Shown here in pieces: positions 8,801 to 17,946 of a stretch of 64,000 bases of DNA (positions are counted from its first letter, which is position 1; the number at the start of each line of letters is the position of its first letter). Under the pieces are notes generated by a model. That model worked only from the letters and a program-made list of their open reading frames with translations. It had not been told where the DNA came from and did no database searches. Where the stretch lies: NCBI GenBank assembly GCA_947475165.1, contig CANJLD010000017.1:1-64000 (forward strand), given 5' to 3'. The stretch is from Bacteroidota bacterium (lineage in GTDB: Bacteria > Bacteroidota > Bacteroidia > Chitinophagales > LD1). The translations under genes were made by a program, and so were the position numbers.

Positions 8801-9244
8801 ATGATTCAATGGCAACTCAAACTCTTTAACGACCTCTCTCCTACCGAGCTTTATGCTATTCTTCGGCTGCGCGGGGAAATTTTTATTGTAGAACAGAACT
8901 GTCCTTATCTTGATACCGATGGCAAGGACTTTCATTCGCATCATTTACTCGGTTATGTGGGAGAAGATTTAGCCGCCTATTCCCGGTTGGTTTTTCCTGA
9001 CATCAGTTATGATGAAGTTTCTATTGGCAGAGTGGTTACCTCTGCTAAATACCGCAGAAAAGAATTCGGCAAGTTGCTGATGCAAAAATCTGTTGAAGAA
9101 ATTGAAAGAATATATGGCAAGGTTCCTATCCGCATAGGTTCACAGGCTTACCTGAAAAAATTTTACGAAGGCTTTGGCTTTGTTGACTTAAACGAACCTT
9201 ACATGGAAGATGGTATTCCGCATTTGATTATGCTGCAGAGTTAA
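8801..9244 (+). CDS. ElaA-type GNAT acetyltransferase
   Basis: A 147-residue GCN5-related N-acetyltransferase. It opens MIQWQLKLFNDLSPTELYAILRLRGEIFIVEQNCPYLDTDGKD, characteristic of the ElaA family. The acetyl-CoA binding region is SIGRVVTSAKYRRKEFGKLLM (V-x-x-x-x-R-x-x-x-x-G/L at about residues 83-103), and the C-terminal strand is KKFYEGFGFVDLNEPYMEDGIPH. The substrate is unknown; the family is cytoplasmic. It stands alone after a terminator and is convergent with the T9SS cargo gene. Confidence 0.85.
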   Translation: MIQWQLKLFNDLSPTELYAILRLRGEIFIVEQNCPYLDTDGKDFHSHHLLGYVGEDLAAYSRLVFPDISYDEVSIGRVVTSAKYRRKEFGKLLMQKSVEEIERIYGKVPIRIGSQAYLKKFYEGFGFVDLNEPYMEDGIPHLIMLQS

Positions 9245-9247
9245 GTA

Positions 9248-12115
9248 TTATCTGATTAACGTAACCCCACCTATCAACTTCCTGTTCTCTCCGTCTATAA
9301 ACGTTACAGTTACTACATACGAGTAAACACCTGCATAAGAATTCTTGCCACGATAAGTTCCGTCCCAACCTTCATTCACGTTATTCGATTCAAAAACCTT
9401 TTCGCCCCACCGGTTAAATACCGATGCGTTAAAATAAATAGCACCGGCAGCACTCACTAACCATTTATCGTTTTGCCCGTCACCGTTTGGCGTAAACGCA
9501 TTAGGTGCAAACAATTGCTTATCAGAAATTACACTGACCTGCACTGTTGCCGTAGCACTGCATCCGTTTGCATCGGTAGCGGTAACATGATATTCTGTTG
9601 TTCTGATTCCTGAGAAAATAGGACTTGCACAATCGCTGCAACTTAAAAACTGAGTCGGGCTCCATTGATAGGTGTAATTGTTTCCTGTTGGCTGCGACAA
9701 GATAACTTCCGTAGAAAAACGAACGGAATCAAAAACCAGCGATTGCAAAACAACCTGAGCAGGCTCAGTAATAATGAATGAAGAATCAGCCGTGCAGTTG
9801 TTCGCATCTGAAACAGTTACTGAGTAAGTTCCTCCATCAATACTATTCAATGAGCTAACAATGTTGCCATTGCTCCACGCAAATTGATAAGGTGTGTTTC
9901 CACCGTTTGCAGAAATATCTATACTTCCATCACCGGCACCAAAACAACTTACATTGTTTACACTGTTTACGGTAAGATTAAATGGAACTGCTGCAGTTAT
10001 AATATATGAAGAAGTTGCAGAACATTGATTGGCATCATAAACAGTCACTGTATAATTTCCTGCTGAAAGATTTGAAATAGCAGCAGTTGATTGAGATGAA
10101 CTCCACACATAACTGTATGCAGGTGTTCCGCTGCCTGTGGCTACGGTAATGCTGCCGTCATTCAATCCAAAGCAGGTTTCGTCACTTAGCGAAACAAGCG
10201 ATAGAACCGGATTAGGGTTTACTGTAACCGGTATAGTATTGCTGGCATACTCACAACCATTTGCATCCACCGCGCCCATCGAGAATGTTCCCGATTGCGA
10301 AACCGTAACGCTATTAGTTGTGCTTCCGTTATTCCATAAATAATTTGTGTAAACGGAATCTGCAGTAAGCGTAACTGAAATACCTTCACAGAAATTTGTT
10401 GCTCCTGATGCACTGATAGTAGTTGGCGCAACCGGATTGAGCGTAACATTAACCGTATCGCTACTTGAGCAGCCGCTGTTTGATTCGGTTAAGATGTATT
10501 GTGTAACAATCGGATTAGCAGAAAGATTATACGCAGAATAAACCGGGTTAGAAATATTTGCCAATGATAAATCTGTTGCGGGAGTCCATTGATAAGCGTG
10601 ACCTATCGTAGTTGCCGCACCGAGTTGAACAGAACCACCTGAGCAAACTGTAACATCGGGGACTGCATTAGCGGTAACGTTTGCGTTTACTGTTACGGTA
10701 TGAACAACCTGAGGAGTGGTGCATCCGTTATCTACCACGTCTAAGGTTACATTCATAGTTCCTGCATTGCTCCACGAAATTTGATATGGTCCCTGTCCGG
10801 TTCCGCTGTTGATGGTTGCCCCGTTAAAGTTCCAGGTGTAAGATGCTGCAGCGTTTGAGCCACCGGTGTAAGTAACTGCTACCTGTTGCCCTGCGCAAAC
10901 GGAAGTTGGGTTCACTGTAAACGATTGTGCCGGTGGAGTGTTTACAGTTACCAAAATAGTATCGCTGCTTACACAACTACCGGTTGTAACTCTTGCCCAA
11001 TAAGTTCCGCTTGAAGAAGCAGTATAGGTTGCATTGGTTGAATTATCGTGCCACAAGTAAGTTGCTCCGGCTGTAGTGGCATTCAGTATAACTGTATTGC
11101 CACTGCAAATTGTTGTATCATTTCCAAGATTAAGCGAACCGGTGGCACCTACTGTAACAACTATCGTATCGCTTAATGTGCAACCACTAACTGTAACATG
11201 CGCCCAATAAGTTCCGGTTGATGAAGCGGTGTATGTAGCACTCGTTGAATTATTCTGCCATAAATAAGCAGTTGCTCCGGTTGTAGTGGCGTTTAGCACA
11301 ACGGTGTTGCCGCTGCAAATAGTGGTGTCGTTGCCAAGGTTAAGCGAACCGGTGGCACCGCTGCTTACAATTACCGTATCGCGCAGTGTGCATCCACCTG
11401 CTGTTACTTCTGCCCAGTAAGTTCCAGGAGTGGTAACATTGTAAGTAGGATTGGTTGAGCCATCTTGCCACAAGTATGCCGTTGCTCCTGCTGTAGTGGC
11501 ATTAATCAAATAATTATTGCCTCCGCAGAGTGATGTATCAGGCCCGAGATTAAGCGAGCAGAGAAAAGTAAAATTATCGGTATGCGCCCAATCGCCTAAG
11601 CCACCGGCTGTCATGGTGCAGGTAATGTATTGCCCATTGTTGGGTGCTATGAAAGTAAACACGCGCTCTGTCCACACACCAATAGTTGGAGCAACCGGTG
11701 CGGTGTAAATAGCAGTTCCGAAAGAAGTAGAGTTGGTGGACTGGCCTATTTGAAAAGGATAAGGCGTGTAACCGCTGGCTCCGCGGTCGTAAAAACTAAT
11801 GGAGTAACTGTTGCCCGCAACAAGCGGAGCAGAAAGTTGCATAGCCACCATATCAGTTCCGGAACCGGTAAAAGCAATATACCATGAGCCGCTCTGCGCC
11901 AGCCCGCTCCAGGTAGCACTGGTAATAATATCCATATCGCCATACGTGCCGAAGGCAGTTGTGCTTGCCATCATTCCGTTGAAGGCGGCATTGGTAAGAT
12001 TTATCTGGTCATTGCCACCGGCTGTATTGTTTTCAAAATCGCCATTTAAAAAGGTTTGCGCCTTACCGGTGAGTATTAGAAGCAGAAACAAAAGTGCAGA
12101 GTAAAATTTCTTCAT
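9248..12115 (-). CDS. T9SS-secreted surface protein with SprB-type repeats and gliding-type C-terminal domain
   Basis: A 955-residue exported protein. It has a signal peptide (about residues 1-19), then an N-terminal beta-sandwich region, probably a binding module. Three nearly identical 70-residue repeats follow (LNLGNDTTICSGNTVVLNATT...), encoded by 210-bp DNA repeats, then PKD/Ig-like segments and two SprB-type repeats (CFGLNDGSITV... and CFGAGDGSIDI...). The type B T9SS sorting domain is at the C-terminus (APNAFTPNGDGQNDKW ... FNRWGEKVFES ... WDGTYRG). It is predicted to cross the outer membrane by type IX secretion and act as a surface adhesin or glycan-binding protein. No enzyme domain is seen. 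Confidence 0.88.
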   Translation of the reverse strand: MKKFYSALLFLLLILTGKAQTFLNGDFENNTAGGNDQINLTNAAFNGMMASTTAFGTYGDMDIITSATWSGLAQSGSWYIAFTGSGTDMVAMQLSAPLVAGNSYSISFYDRGASGYTPYPFQIGQSTNSTSFGTAIYTAPVAPTIGVWTERVFTFIAPNNGQYITCTMTAGGLGDWAHTDNFTFLCSLNLGPDTSLCGGNNYLINATTAGATAYLWQDGSTNPTYNVTTPGTYWAEVTAGGCTLRDTVIVSSGATGSLNLGNDTTICSGNTVVLNATTTGATAYLWQNNSTSATYTASSTGTYWAHVTVSGCTLSDTIVVTVGATGSLNLGNDTTICSGNTVILNATTAGATYLWHDNSTNATYTASSSGTYWARVTTGSCVSSDTILVTVNTPPAQSFTVNPTSVCAGQQVAVTYTGGSNAAASYTWNFNGATINSGTGQGPYQISWSNAGTMNVTLDVVDNGCTTPQVVHTVTVNANVTANAVPDVTVCSGGSVQLGAATTIGHAYQWTPATDLSLANISNPVYSAYNLSANPIVTQYILTESNSGCSSSDTVNVTLNPVAPTTISASGATNFCEGISVTLTADSVYTNYLWNNGSTTNSVTVSQSGTFSMGAVDANGCEYASNTIPVTVNPNPVLSLVSLSDETCFGLNDGSITVATGSGTPAYSYVWSSSQSTAAISNLSAGNYTVTVYDANQCSATSSYIITAAVPFNLTVNSVNNVSCFGAGDGSIDISANGGNTPYQFAWSNGNIVSSLNSIDGGTYSVTVSDANNCTADSSFIITEPAQVVLQSLVFDSVRFSTEVILSQPTGNNYTYQWSPTQFLSCSDCASPIFSGIRTTEYHVTATDANGCSATATVQVSVISDKQLFAPNAFTPNGDGQNDKWLVSAAGAIYFNASVFNRWGEKVFESNNVNEGWDGTYRGKNSYAGVYSYVVTVTFIDGENRKLIGGVTLIR
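10930..11570 (-). repeat. Three 210-bp direct repeats inside the T9SS cargo gene
   Basis: The marker word taagcga falls at 11131, 11341 and 11551, exactly 210 bp apart, and each unit encodes a 70-residue LNLGNDTTICSG... domain. The high DNA identity between the first two copies points to recent duplication or gene conversion. Confidence 0.75.
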
Positions 12116-12297
12116 GGCTATCAGGGCTGTTTATTATCAGACGCAAATAAAACCAATAAAGAGGCATGCCCTTTATATTAAAGTAAACAGATGCGTTGAT
12201 ACTGTTTCTTTATCTGTTCAGAAAAAATTTCTTTTTCAAAAAACGAATCGTATTTTTCGGTTAAGAATTTATTGCGTTCACCCTAAACCCCATTAGT

Positions 12298-13263
12298 ATG
12301 AAAACAGTTCTACGCGCTTTTCTTTACCTCGTTCTATTCGTAATTATTGCTGTTGTTGGCTTTGCCACCTTTATTCAGGTGCGCGGCATTCCTAAATACG
12401 AAGTAGATAAAATTGACTACCCGGATGTGAAATCAGATTCTGATTTGATTGCCAACGGAATGAAAATTGCTTCGGTGCAGTGTATTGTTTGTCACCGCGG
12501 TACCGATGGAAAACTATCCGGAAGAATATTGCAGGAACTTCCGCCAGACTTTGGAGAAGTTCACTCGGCCAACATTACACAAAGCAAAGAATAAGGTATT
12601 GGCAATTGGACCGATGCACAGATTGCGTATTTACTCCGCACAGGTGTAAAGCCCGATGGACAATATCTGCCTCCATATATGCCTAAGTTTCCGCACGCCA
12701 GCGAATATGATATTAAGAGCATCATCGCTTTTTTAAGAAGCGATAACGCTTATGTGCAGGCATCGGAAATTCCGAAAGTGCCAAGTAAGCCTTCGTGGAT
12801 TACTAAGCTTTTGTGCTTTGTGGCATTCAAAAAAATCCCTTATCCGGCTGCGCCTATTGCTGAGCCTGATACGAACAATGCGGTTGAGTTTGGTCATTAT
12901 TTAGTAACCGGTCGTTACGATTGTTACCCGTGCCACTCTGAGGACTTTAAAACAATGAACATGGAATTTCCTGAAAAAACTCCGGGCTTCTTAGGCGGTG
13001 GAAATAAAATGATAACGCTGGATGGCAAAGAAAGATTTACAGCCAACATTACTTTTGATGAAGAAACCGGATTAGGCAGATGGACGCTGGAAGATTTTAC
13101 CAACGCCATGCTGCGCTCAAAAAATAAGGAAGGACATACTTTGCGCGAACCTATGCTGCCTTACAACGGCATGACGGAAACGGAGATAAAATCTATCTGG
13201 GCGTATCTGCAAACTGTTCCTAAGATTAAAAACAAAGTAGATAGAAAGTGGGAGCAGGATTAA
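12298..13263 (+). pseudogene. Membrane-anchored dihaem cytochrome c, broken by an in-frame TAA
   Basis: A single frame from 12298 to 13263 would encode about 321 residues but is stopped by TAA at 12592-12594 after NITQSKE. Reading on in the same frame gives GIGNWTDAQIAYLLRTG and the rest of a class I cytochrome c. Haem site one is CIVCH (residues 62-66), after an N-terminal membrane anchor (about residues 5-26). Haem site two, CYPCH, lies beyond the stop, and the C-terminal part ends MTETEIKSIWAYLQTVPKIKNKVDRKW. An AAA or AAG lysine codon changed to TAA would explain it. It may be a nonsense mutation, a read-through site or a sequencing error; an internal ATG at 12679 could start only the second domain, which would lack a signal peptide. 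Confidence 0.8.
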
Positions 13264-13267
13264 ACCC

Positions 13268-13309
13268 AACCCCTAAATCCCCTGAAGGGGCTGAAGGGGA
13301 CTTTAAATA
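13268..13309 (+). repeat. CCCCTAAA/AGGGG palindromic element after the cytochrome gene
   Basis: It starts 4 nt after the cytochrome stop codon: ACCCCTAAATCCCCT, then GAAGGGG, a second CTGAAGGGG, then ACTTTAAA. Same orientation and position as the copy after rplX; this copy has a duplicated right arm. Confidence 0.65.
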
Positions 13310-13346
13310 AACTCTTACCGAGAGATTGAAGGAATCTTAAGGTATT

Positions 13347-13380
13347 CCCCGGTGCAAAAAAATTTGCCCGAGGTTTTTTA
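13347..13380 (+). terminator. Probable terminator of the cytochrome gene
   Basis: The arm CCCCGGTGCAAA pairs with TTTGCCCGAGG (one bulge, one mismatch) and is followed directly by TTTTTTA. Confidence 0.65.
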
Positions 13381-13391
13381 TGCTTCAAATT

Positions 13392-13422
13392 AGTCATTGC
13401 CAGGTTCTGCGAAGCAATTCTC
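13392..13422 (+). repeat. Degenerate GTCATTGCGAGG-type dispersed repeat
   Basis: Reads agtcattgccaggttctgc then gaagcaattctc. It matches, with a few changes, the copy at 53410 between rplW and rplB. This repeat class (GTCATTGCGAGG...GAAGCAATC) is found in many bacterial genomes. Confidence 0.6.
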
Positions 13423-13523
13423 TTATAAAATGAGGGAGGGGGTAAAACTATCTCCGCTTATTTAGGGGTTTTTGCCGGGTTAAATTCCAGCATTTTTAGC
13501 ACAAATACAGACTTTTTGGCAAT

Positions 13524-13648
13524 GAATGACGCCCGCGAACGCATGGATGGTTTCCGCGGACGCATGGATGGTTCCCGCAAACGCATGGCGGATTCCCGCA
13601 AATGCATGGATGGTTCCCGCGGACGCATGGCAGTTGCACGCAAACTGT
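13524..13648. repeat. Tandem array of 21-bp units (array 1)
   Basis: About five and a half units of 21 bp, each built of CGCGGACGCATGG then ATGGTTCC. Period 21 is a multiple of three, so both strands give spurious frames (repeats of RMDGSRG on plus, REPSMRP on minus), but no start context, homologous protein or domain supports a gene. It lies in the 487-bp gap between the convergent cytochrome and dehydrogenase genes. Confidence 0.85.
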
Positions 13649-13750
13649 TCCTAATTTTGCCCCAAGGGATTAAGAATAGATTAGCGTTTAGAAAAAGAAA
13701 TTTTAAAAATGAAAGTGGGGTGTTTAGCAGTTAATTTTTTCTTCGGCAAG

Positions 13751-16171
13751 TTATAGCCCCGGATAAGTGCCCGGGTCAACCTCACTCATCATTCCATAAA
13801 TAACTTCGAAAATTTCTTCTGCATTGGGCTTGCCGAAGTAATCGCCATCGGTGCCATAAGCAGTGCGGTGTGGTTTTGCGGTAATTGTTTTCGGTTCGCT
13901 GTCTAACCAGCGGAAAGCCTGTTGTTCTTCAAAAACTTTTTGAAACATATAAGCCGATGCTCCACCCGGCACATCTTCATCTAAGAAAACAACACGGTTG
14001 GTTTTCTTGATTGATTCAATAATAGTATGGTTGATATCGAAAGGCAAGAGCGTTTGCACATCAATCAACTCAACTGATATTCCTGCTTCTTCCAATTGCA
14101 CCATTGCTTCTTCGGCTATGCGTACACAACTGCCGTATGTAACCAACGTTACATCATCGCCTTGTTTAATTACTTCAGGAATACCGAGCGGCACGGTGAA
14201 GTCTGCAATATTATTGGGCAGTCTTTCTTTCAACCGGTAACCATTCAGGCATTCAATAACCAAAGCCGGTTCATCACTTTGCAGCAGCGTGTTATACATA
14301 CCCGCAGCCTGCACCATATTGCGCGGCACACACACATACATTCCACGAAGCGAATTTATAATCATGCCCATTGGCGAACCGGTGTGCCAGATTCCTTCCA
14401 ACCGGTGACCGCGCGTGCGCACAATCAGCGGAGCTTTCTGAATTCCTTTGGTGCGGTATTGCAGACAAGCTAAATCATCACTCAACGGTTGTAAACCATA
14501 AAGCAAATAATCTAAGTATTGAATTTCGGCAATAGGACGAAAACCGCGCAAGGCAAGACCAATTCCCTGACCCATAATAGTTGCTTCGCGAATACCAGTG
14601 TCGAAGATTCTGTTCTCCCCGTATTTTTCCTGAATACCAACAAAGCCCTGATTCACATCGCCAATCTTACCTACATCTTCACCAAAGGCAACTGCGTTAG
14701 GATACTTAGTAAAGATAGCATCGAAAGCATTGTTCAGAATTTCGAAACCGTTCAGTGTTTTTGAATCATCAGAATACTCGGCAGGAACTACTTCTACTTT
14801 CAAAGCATTCTTATCGGTTTCGCTATGCAAATGCGATGAATACGTTTGCTGATATTTTTCCTGAAATGTTTTGAGCCAAGTTTTTAATTCGTTAAGCGAT
14901 GAAAAATCTTCACCTCTAAAATTCAATAAAAATTTCTTCGCTGTTTTAATAATGTCCTTACGAACGGGGTCAATTGTGGATTGAAGATTTAAAATTGAAG
15001 ATTGAATAAATTCAGAATTACCGGTGTCTTCACTTGTGTTGTTTAATAACTCAATCAACTCATTAATCTCTTCTTTAAGCGGCTGACTGAATTTTTTCCA
15101 GGCAACAGTTTTACTGCCAAGCGCATGGTGACGCGCCTCGTTTTGAATTTCGGTGAGTTCTTCCTGTGTGGCAATTTTGCTTTCAATAATCCACTCGCTC
15201 ATTTTCTTAATGCAATCAAAATCTTTTTCCCACTGCATACGCTCCGCAGTTTTGTAACGCTCGTGCGAACCGGAAGTAGAGTGACCTTGTGGTTGTGTAA
15301 CTTCTATAATATGGAAGAGCGCAGGAATATGTGTTTTACGAATTTTCTCAATGCCGCGTTTGTAAGTCTCCACCAGTTTAGGATAATTCCATCCTTCGCA
15401 AACATAAATATCAAAGCCGCGACCTTCTTCATCCACCTGAAAGCCTTTAGTGATTTCGCTGATGCTTTCTTTAGTGGTTTGATATTTTTTAGGAACAGAA
15501 ATTCCATAGCCGTCATCCCAAACAGAAATTGCGAGAGGAACGCGCTGCACTCCTGCTGCGTTCAATGTTTCCCAAAACAAACCTTCGCTGGTTGATGCAT
15601 CGCCAATAGAAACAAAAGAAACTTCGTTGCCTTTATTCGAGAAGATGGTGTAGTCTTCTAACTCATCGTTAGCGCGATAAAGTTTTGAAGCCAATGCAAG
15701 TCCAAGTGAGCGCGGCATTTGTGCCGCAGTTGGCGAACCATCTGCCGATGAATTATAACGTTGAGTTTGGTCGAGCCAGTTTCCATTTTCATCTTGCGTG
15801 CGCGTAGCGTAATGACCGTTCATTTGTCTGCCCGCGCTCATCGGTTCTTCTTTCTGGTCGGGGTTGGCGTAAAGTTGCGCGAAGAATTGTTCAACAGTTA
15901 ACTCACCAAGAGCCATCATCCATGTTTGGTCGCGGTAGTAACCGCTGCGCCAATCGCCATGTTCAAATGATTTTGCCAAAGCAATTTGAGCAAGTTCTTT
16001 TCCGTCACCAAAAATTCCGAACTTGGCTTTGCCAGTCAGCACTTCTTTACGACCAAGCAAACTTGTTTCGCGCGAGGTAACCACTACACGGAAATCGCTC
16101 AGCACTTCGTTTTTAAAATCTTCGAAGCTTAGTTTGGTGTTTCTGCCCTGTGCAGTTTTTGTATCTGACAT
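13751..16171 (-). CDS. 2-oxoacid dehydrogenase E1, alpha and beta subunits fused (branched-chain type)
   Basis: An 806-residue thiamine diphosphate enzyme. Residues about 30-370 form the alpha half, with the ThDP site GDASTSEGLFWETLNAAG ... WDDGYGIS. Residues about 455-806 form the beta half (AFGEDVGKIGDVNQGF, FDTGIREATIMGQGIG, VTYGSCVRIAEEA, LDEDVPGGASAYMFQK). The fusion is typical of Bacteroidota E1 proteins, which probably act on branched-chain 2-oxoacids. The linker includes EFIQSSILNLQSTIDP, whose DNA (14979-15010) looks like a TTCAATCTTCAATC-type repeat. It lies 48 nt after the small membrane protein gene. The E2 and E3 genes are not nearby. Confidence 0.9.
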   Translation of the reverse strand: MSDTKTAQGRNTKLSFEDFKNEVLSDFRVVVTSRETSLLGRKEVLTGKAKFGIFGDGKELAQIALAKSFEHGDWRSGYYRDQTWMMALGELTVEQFFAQLYANPDQKEEPMSAGRQMNGHYATRTQDENGNWLDQTQRYNSSADGSPTAAQMPRSLGLALASKLYRANDELEDYTIFSNKGNEVSFVSIGDASTSEGLFWETLNAAGVQRVPLAISVWDDGYGISVPKKYQTTKESISEITKGFQVDEEGRGFDIYVCEGWNYPKLVETYKRGIEKIRKTHIPALFHIIEVTQPQGHSTSGSHERYKTAERMQWEKDFDCIKKMSEWIIESKIATQEELTEIQNEARHHALGSKTVAWKKFSQPLKEEINELIELLNNTSEDTGNSEFIQSSILNLQSTIDPVRKDIIKTAKKFLLNFRGEDFSSLNELKTWLKTFQEKYQQTYSSHLHSETDKNALKVEVVPAEYSDDSKTLNGFEILNNAFDAIFTKYPNAVAFGEDVGKIGDVNQGFVGIQEKYGENRIFDTGIREATIMGQGIGLALRGFRPIAEIQYLDYLLYGLQPLSDDLACLQYRTKGIQKAPLIVRTRGHRLEGIWHTGSPMGMIINSLRGMYVCVPRNMVQAAGMYNTLLQSDEPALVIECLNGYRLKERLPNNIADFTVPLGIPEVIKQGDDVTLVTYGSCVRIAEEAMVQLEEAGISVELIDVQTLLPFDINHTIIESIKKTNRVVFLDEDVPGGASAYMFQKVFEEQQAFRWLDSEPKTITAKPHRTAYGTDGDYFGKPNAEEIFEVIYGMMSEVDPGTYPGL

Positions 16172-16219
16172 AACAGGTGCGAATATAAAATTATGGGACG
16201 AAGGAGGAGAGTGGTGCGA

Positions 16220-16465
16220 TTACGATTCCTGTGCTTTCTTTCTCGCTCTCCACCAGAAATACGCCACCGTGCCGATGATAAGGTAAGGAGTAAAGAAAAG
16301 ATACATCACTCCTTTATTTATTCCATCGGAATTGGTGGAACCCGCATCGCGCGAACTCTCAGCCGTTGCCTGACACATAGAACATTGCGCACTTGCCGAA
16401 AAAAGTGAAAGCAGAATGATAGTTGCAATTAAGATGAAGGGAATGTATTTTATAAAGCGGTTCAT
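16220..16465 (-). CDS. Small CSMCQ-motif membrane protein, respiratory gene neighbourhood
   Basis: An 81-residue protein with two hydrophobic segments (about residues 7-26 and 51-69), the first signal-like and followed by QCSMCQATAESSRDAG, the second followed by a basic WRARKKAQES tail. The CxxC motif would face the periplasm. It lies 19 nt after the DUF420 gene in the same direction, so it probably belongs to the Sco1-DUF420 operon and may help cytochrome oxidase assembly. The family is uncharacterised as far as can be told. Confidence 0.75.
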   Translation of the reverse strand: MNRFIKYIPFILIATIILLSLFSASAQCSMCQATAESSRDAGSTNSDGINKGVMYLFFTPYLIIGTVAYFWWRARKKAQES

Positions 16466-16484
16466 GCTGCAAAAGTAAGTAAGC

Positions 16485-17033
16485 TTATGAATAGTAAGGC
16501 GAAATCATTAAGTAAACAATTACCCCTGTAACCGATACATATAACCACAGCGGGAAAGTATAGCGTGCAATCTTCTTGTGCTTGGCATACTCTCCGGTCA
16601 GGCTACGGTAAGCCGTAAAAAGAATGAACGGAAGAATTATAGCAGCCAAAATAATATGAGAGGCAAGCAGAATTAAATAAAAAGTGCGAATACCGCCTTC
16701 GCCACCAAATTTTGTTTCGCCTGCAAACAAATGATGCGTGATGTACGAAACCAGAAACAGCGATGAAAGCACAATGGCAGTGAGCATTACTTTTTTGTGC
16801 TCTTCATATTTTTTGTTTCGAACCAACACATAAGCCAGCACCAATAAAACCGAAACAGTGGAATTGATAGCTGCATTAACGGCTGCAAAGATATGCGCAT
16901 CGAAAGGCAGCTTAATTCCCAAATGAATTTTAGGCAATGCAGCAACTACAGCAAATACAACTACTGATATAATCCCGATAATCCATTTAACGGTGGTATC
17001 ATTTTTCGCAATAACAGGTTCTGGCATTTTCAT
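16485..17033 (-). CDS. DUF420 (CtaM-like) membrane protein
   Basis: A 182-residue protein with five predicted membrane segments and conserved histidines (DAHIF, THHLF, ASHIIL, KHKKIARYTFPLWLYVSVTGVIVY), typical of DUF420. Related CtaM proteins are needed to mature haem-copper oxidases in Firmicutes. Its ATG overlaps the sco stop codon in an ATGA arrangement, so the two are translationally coupled. Confidence 0.88.
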   Translation of the reverse strand: MKMPEPVIAKNDTTVKWIIGIISVVVFAVVAALPKIHLGIKLPFDAHIFAAVNAAINSTVSVLLVLAYVLVRNKKYEEHKKVMLTAIVLSSLFLVSYITHHLFAGETKFGGEGGIRTFYLILLASHIILAAIILPFILFTAYRSLTGEYAKHKKIARYTFPLWLYVSVTGVIVYLMISPYYS

Positions 17034-17854
17034 TTTTCAAATAGTCTTTTAGAGGTTTCTTTTTGTTTAGAAAAACTGAATTTGTTTTCGCTTTCGCGGA
17101 GCAATAAAACAATATCACTCATCAGTTTATTTACGGTGGTGCTATCCACTCCGCTGTAATAGTTGCGGATGTTTCCCTGCTGGTCAACCAGTACTAATTT
17201 TTCGCTGTGAATAAAGGCTTCCGGTCCACCATCTTCATCGTCTTTGGCGGTAATAAAAAAACCATCCTTCGCCAGTTTGAAAACTGTTTCCTTATTGTTT
17301 CGCAAAAAATACCACTTGCCCGGAATGGCATTGTGTTCATCGGCATATCTTCTTAAAACATTGATGGTGTCTTTCAACGGGTCAACGGTGAACGAAACAA
17401 TTTTGAAATTATCGTCTTTAATAAAACCTTGCTGCACACGCTCTAAACTGTTGCTCATCTTGGGGCAAATTCCCGGGCAGGATGCAAAGAAGAAATCAGC
17501 TACATAAATATTTCCGCGCAGCGAATCAAGGTCAAGCGAGTCGCCACTTTGTGTTTCAAATAATGCACCGGGAATAACATGATAAACCGAATCCATTATT
17601 TTTTCTCCTTTCAGATTTGTTGCTTCCACCACACCTTCGGCAAACATTTTGCGTGGTGCTGTTGGGCGATTCTCACGCATGTTATAATTCATCTTTCCCG
17701 AAAACCATTGCGAGATATAAGCAGGGAAAGACATTTTCAATTTAGGATTGAACAACTGCGGTATATACCAACTGGAGAACACAACACCAAACAATGGAAT
17801 AAGTGTAACTAAAAGGATGGCAATTATTCGGGGGAATCTTTTTTCGGTTTTCAT
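17030..17854 (-). CDS. Sco1/SenC-type copper chaperone
   Basis: A 274-residue, membrane-anchored thioredoxin-fold protein. One N-terminal membrane segment (about residues 10-28) is followed by a periplasmic domain with the copper-binding CPGIC motif (FFFASCPGICPKMSNSL) and the distal histidine in EAFIHSEKLVLVD. Sco proteins deliver copper to the CuA site of cytochrome c oxidase. It is the first gene of a set with DUF420 and the CSMCQ protein. A TATACTTG -7 element and a CCTGCCT/AGGCAGG palindrome lie in its upstream region. Confidence 0.92.
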   Translation of the reverse strand: MKTEKRFPRIIAILLVTLIPLFGVVFSSWYIPQLFNPKLKMSFPAYISQWFSGKMNYNMRENRPTAPRKMFAEGVVEATNLKGEKIMDSVYHVIPGALFETQSGDSLDLDSLRGNIYVADFFFASCPGICPKMSNSLERVQQGFIKDDNFKIVSFTVDPLKDTINVLRRYADEHNAIPGKWYFLRNNKETVFKLAKDGFFITAKDDEDGGPEAFIHSEKLVLVDQQGNIRNYYSGVDSTTVNKLMSDIVLLLRESENKFSFSKQKETSKRLFEK

Positions 17855-17862
17855 TTTTTCGG

Positions 17863-17886
17863 GCCTGCCTGCCGGTAGGCAGGTGC
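17863..17886. repeat. CCTGCCT...AGGCAGG palindrome in the sco leader
   Basis: Seven-base arms CCTGCCT (17864-17870) and AGGCAGG (17877-17883) with the centre GCCGGT. This kind of palindrome is dispersed in several Bacteroidota genomes. Here it lies between the -7 element and the sco start codon and would form a hairpin in the 5' untranslated region. Confidence 0.6.
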
Positions 17887-17893
17887 AAGTATA
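17886..17893 (-). promoter_or_regulatory. Probable -7 element of the sco operon promoter
   Basis: TATACTTG on the minus strand matches TAnnTTTG with one change, and the same octamer serves the neighbouring FGE-like gene. No clear TTTG element is visible at the expected distance, because the upstream region is filled by the FGE terminator. Confidence 0.45.
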
Positions 17894-17900
17894 AAGCAGA

Positions 17901-17926
17901 AAAAGCAGAACCGCGGTTCTGCTTTT
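17901..17926 (-). terminator. Terminator of the FGE-like gene
   Basis: Perfect palindrome AAAAGCAGAACCG / CGGTTCTGCTTTT, 21 nt past the stop codon of the upstream gene and with a T-rich 3' arm on the minus strand. Confidence 0.75.
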
Positions 17927-17946
17927 GTAATAAGTGGTAAAATGAT

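Noticed and set aside
12679-13263. Separate second cytochrome gene
   Set aside because: It is in the same frame as 12298-12594 with only a stop between and lacks its own signal, so it is the rest of one broken gene.
13458-13734. Two opposed short frames with MRPREPS and RMDGSRG repeats
   Set aside because: Both are the two strands of one 21-bp array; no start context, domain or neighbour supports a protein.
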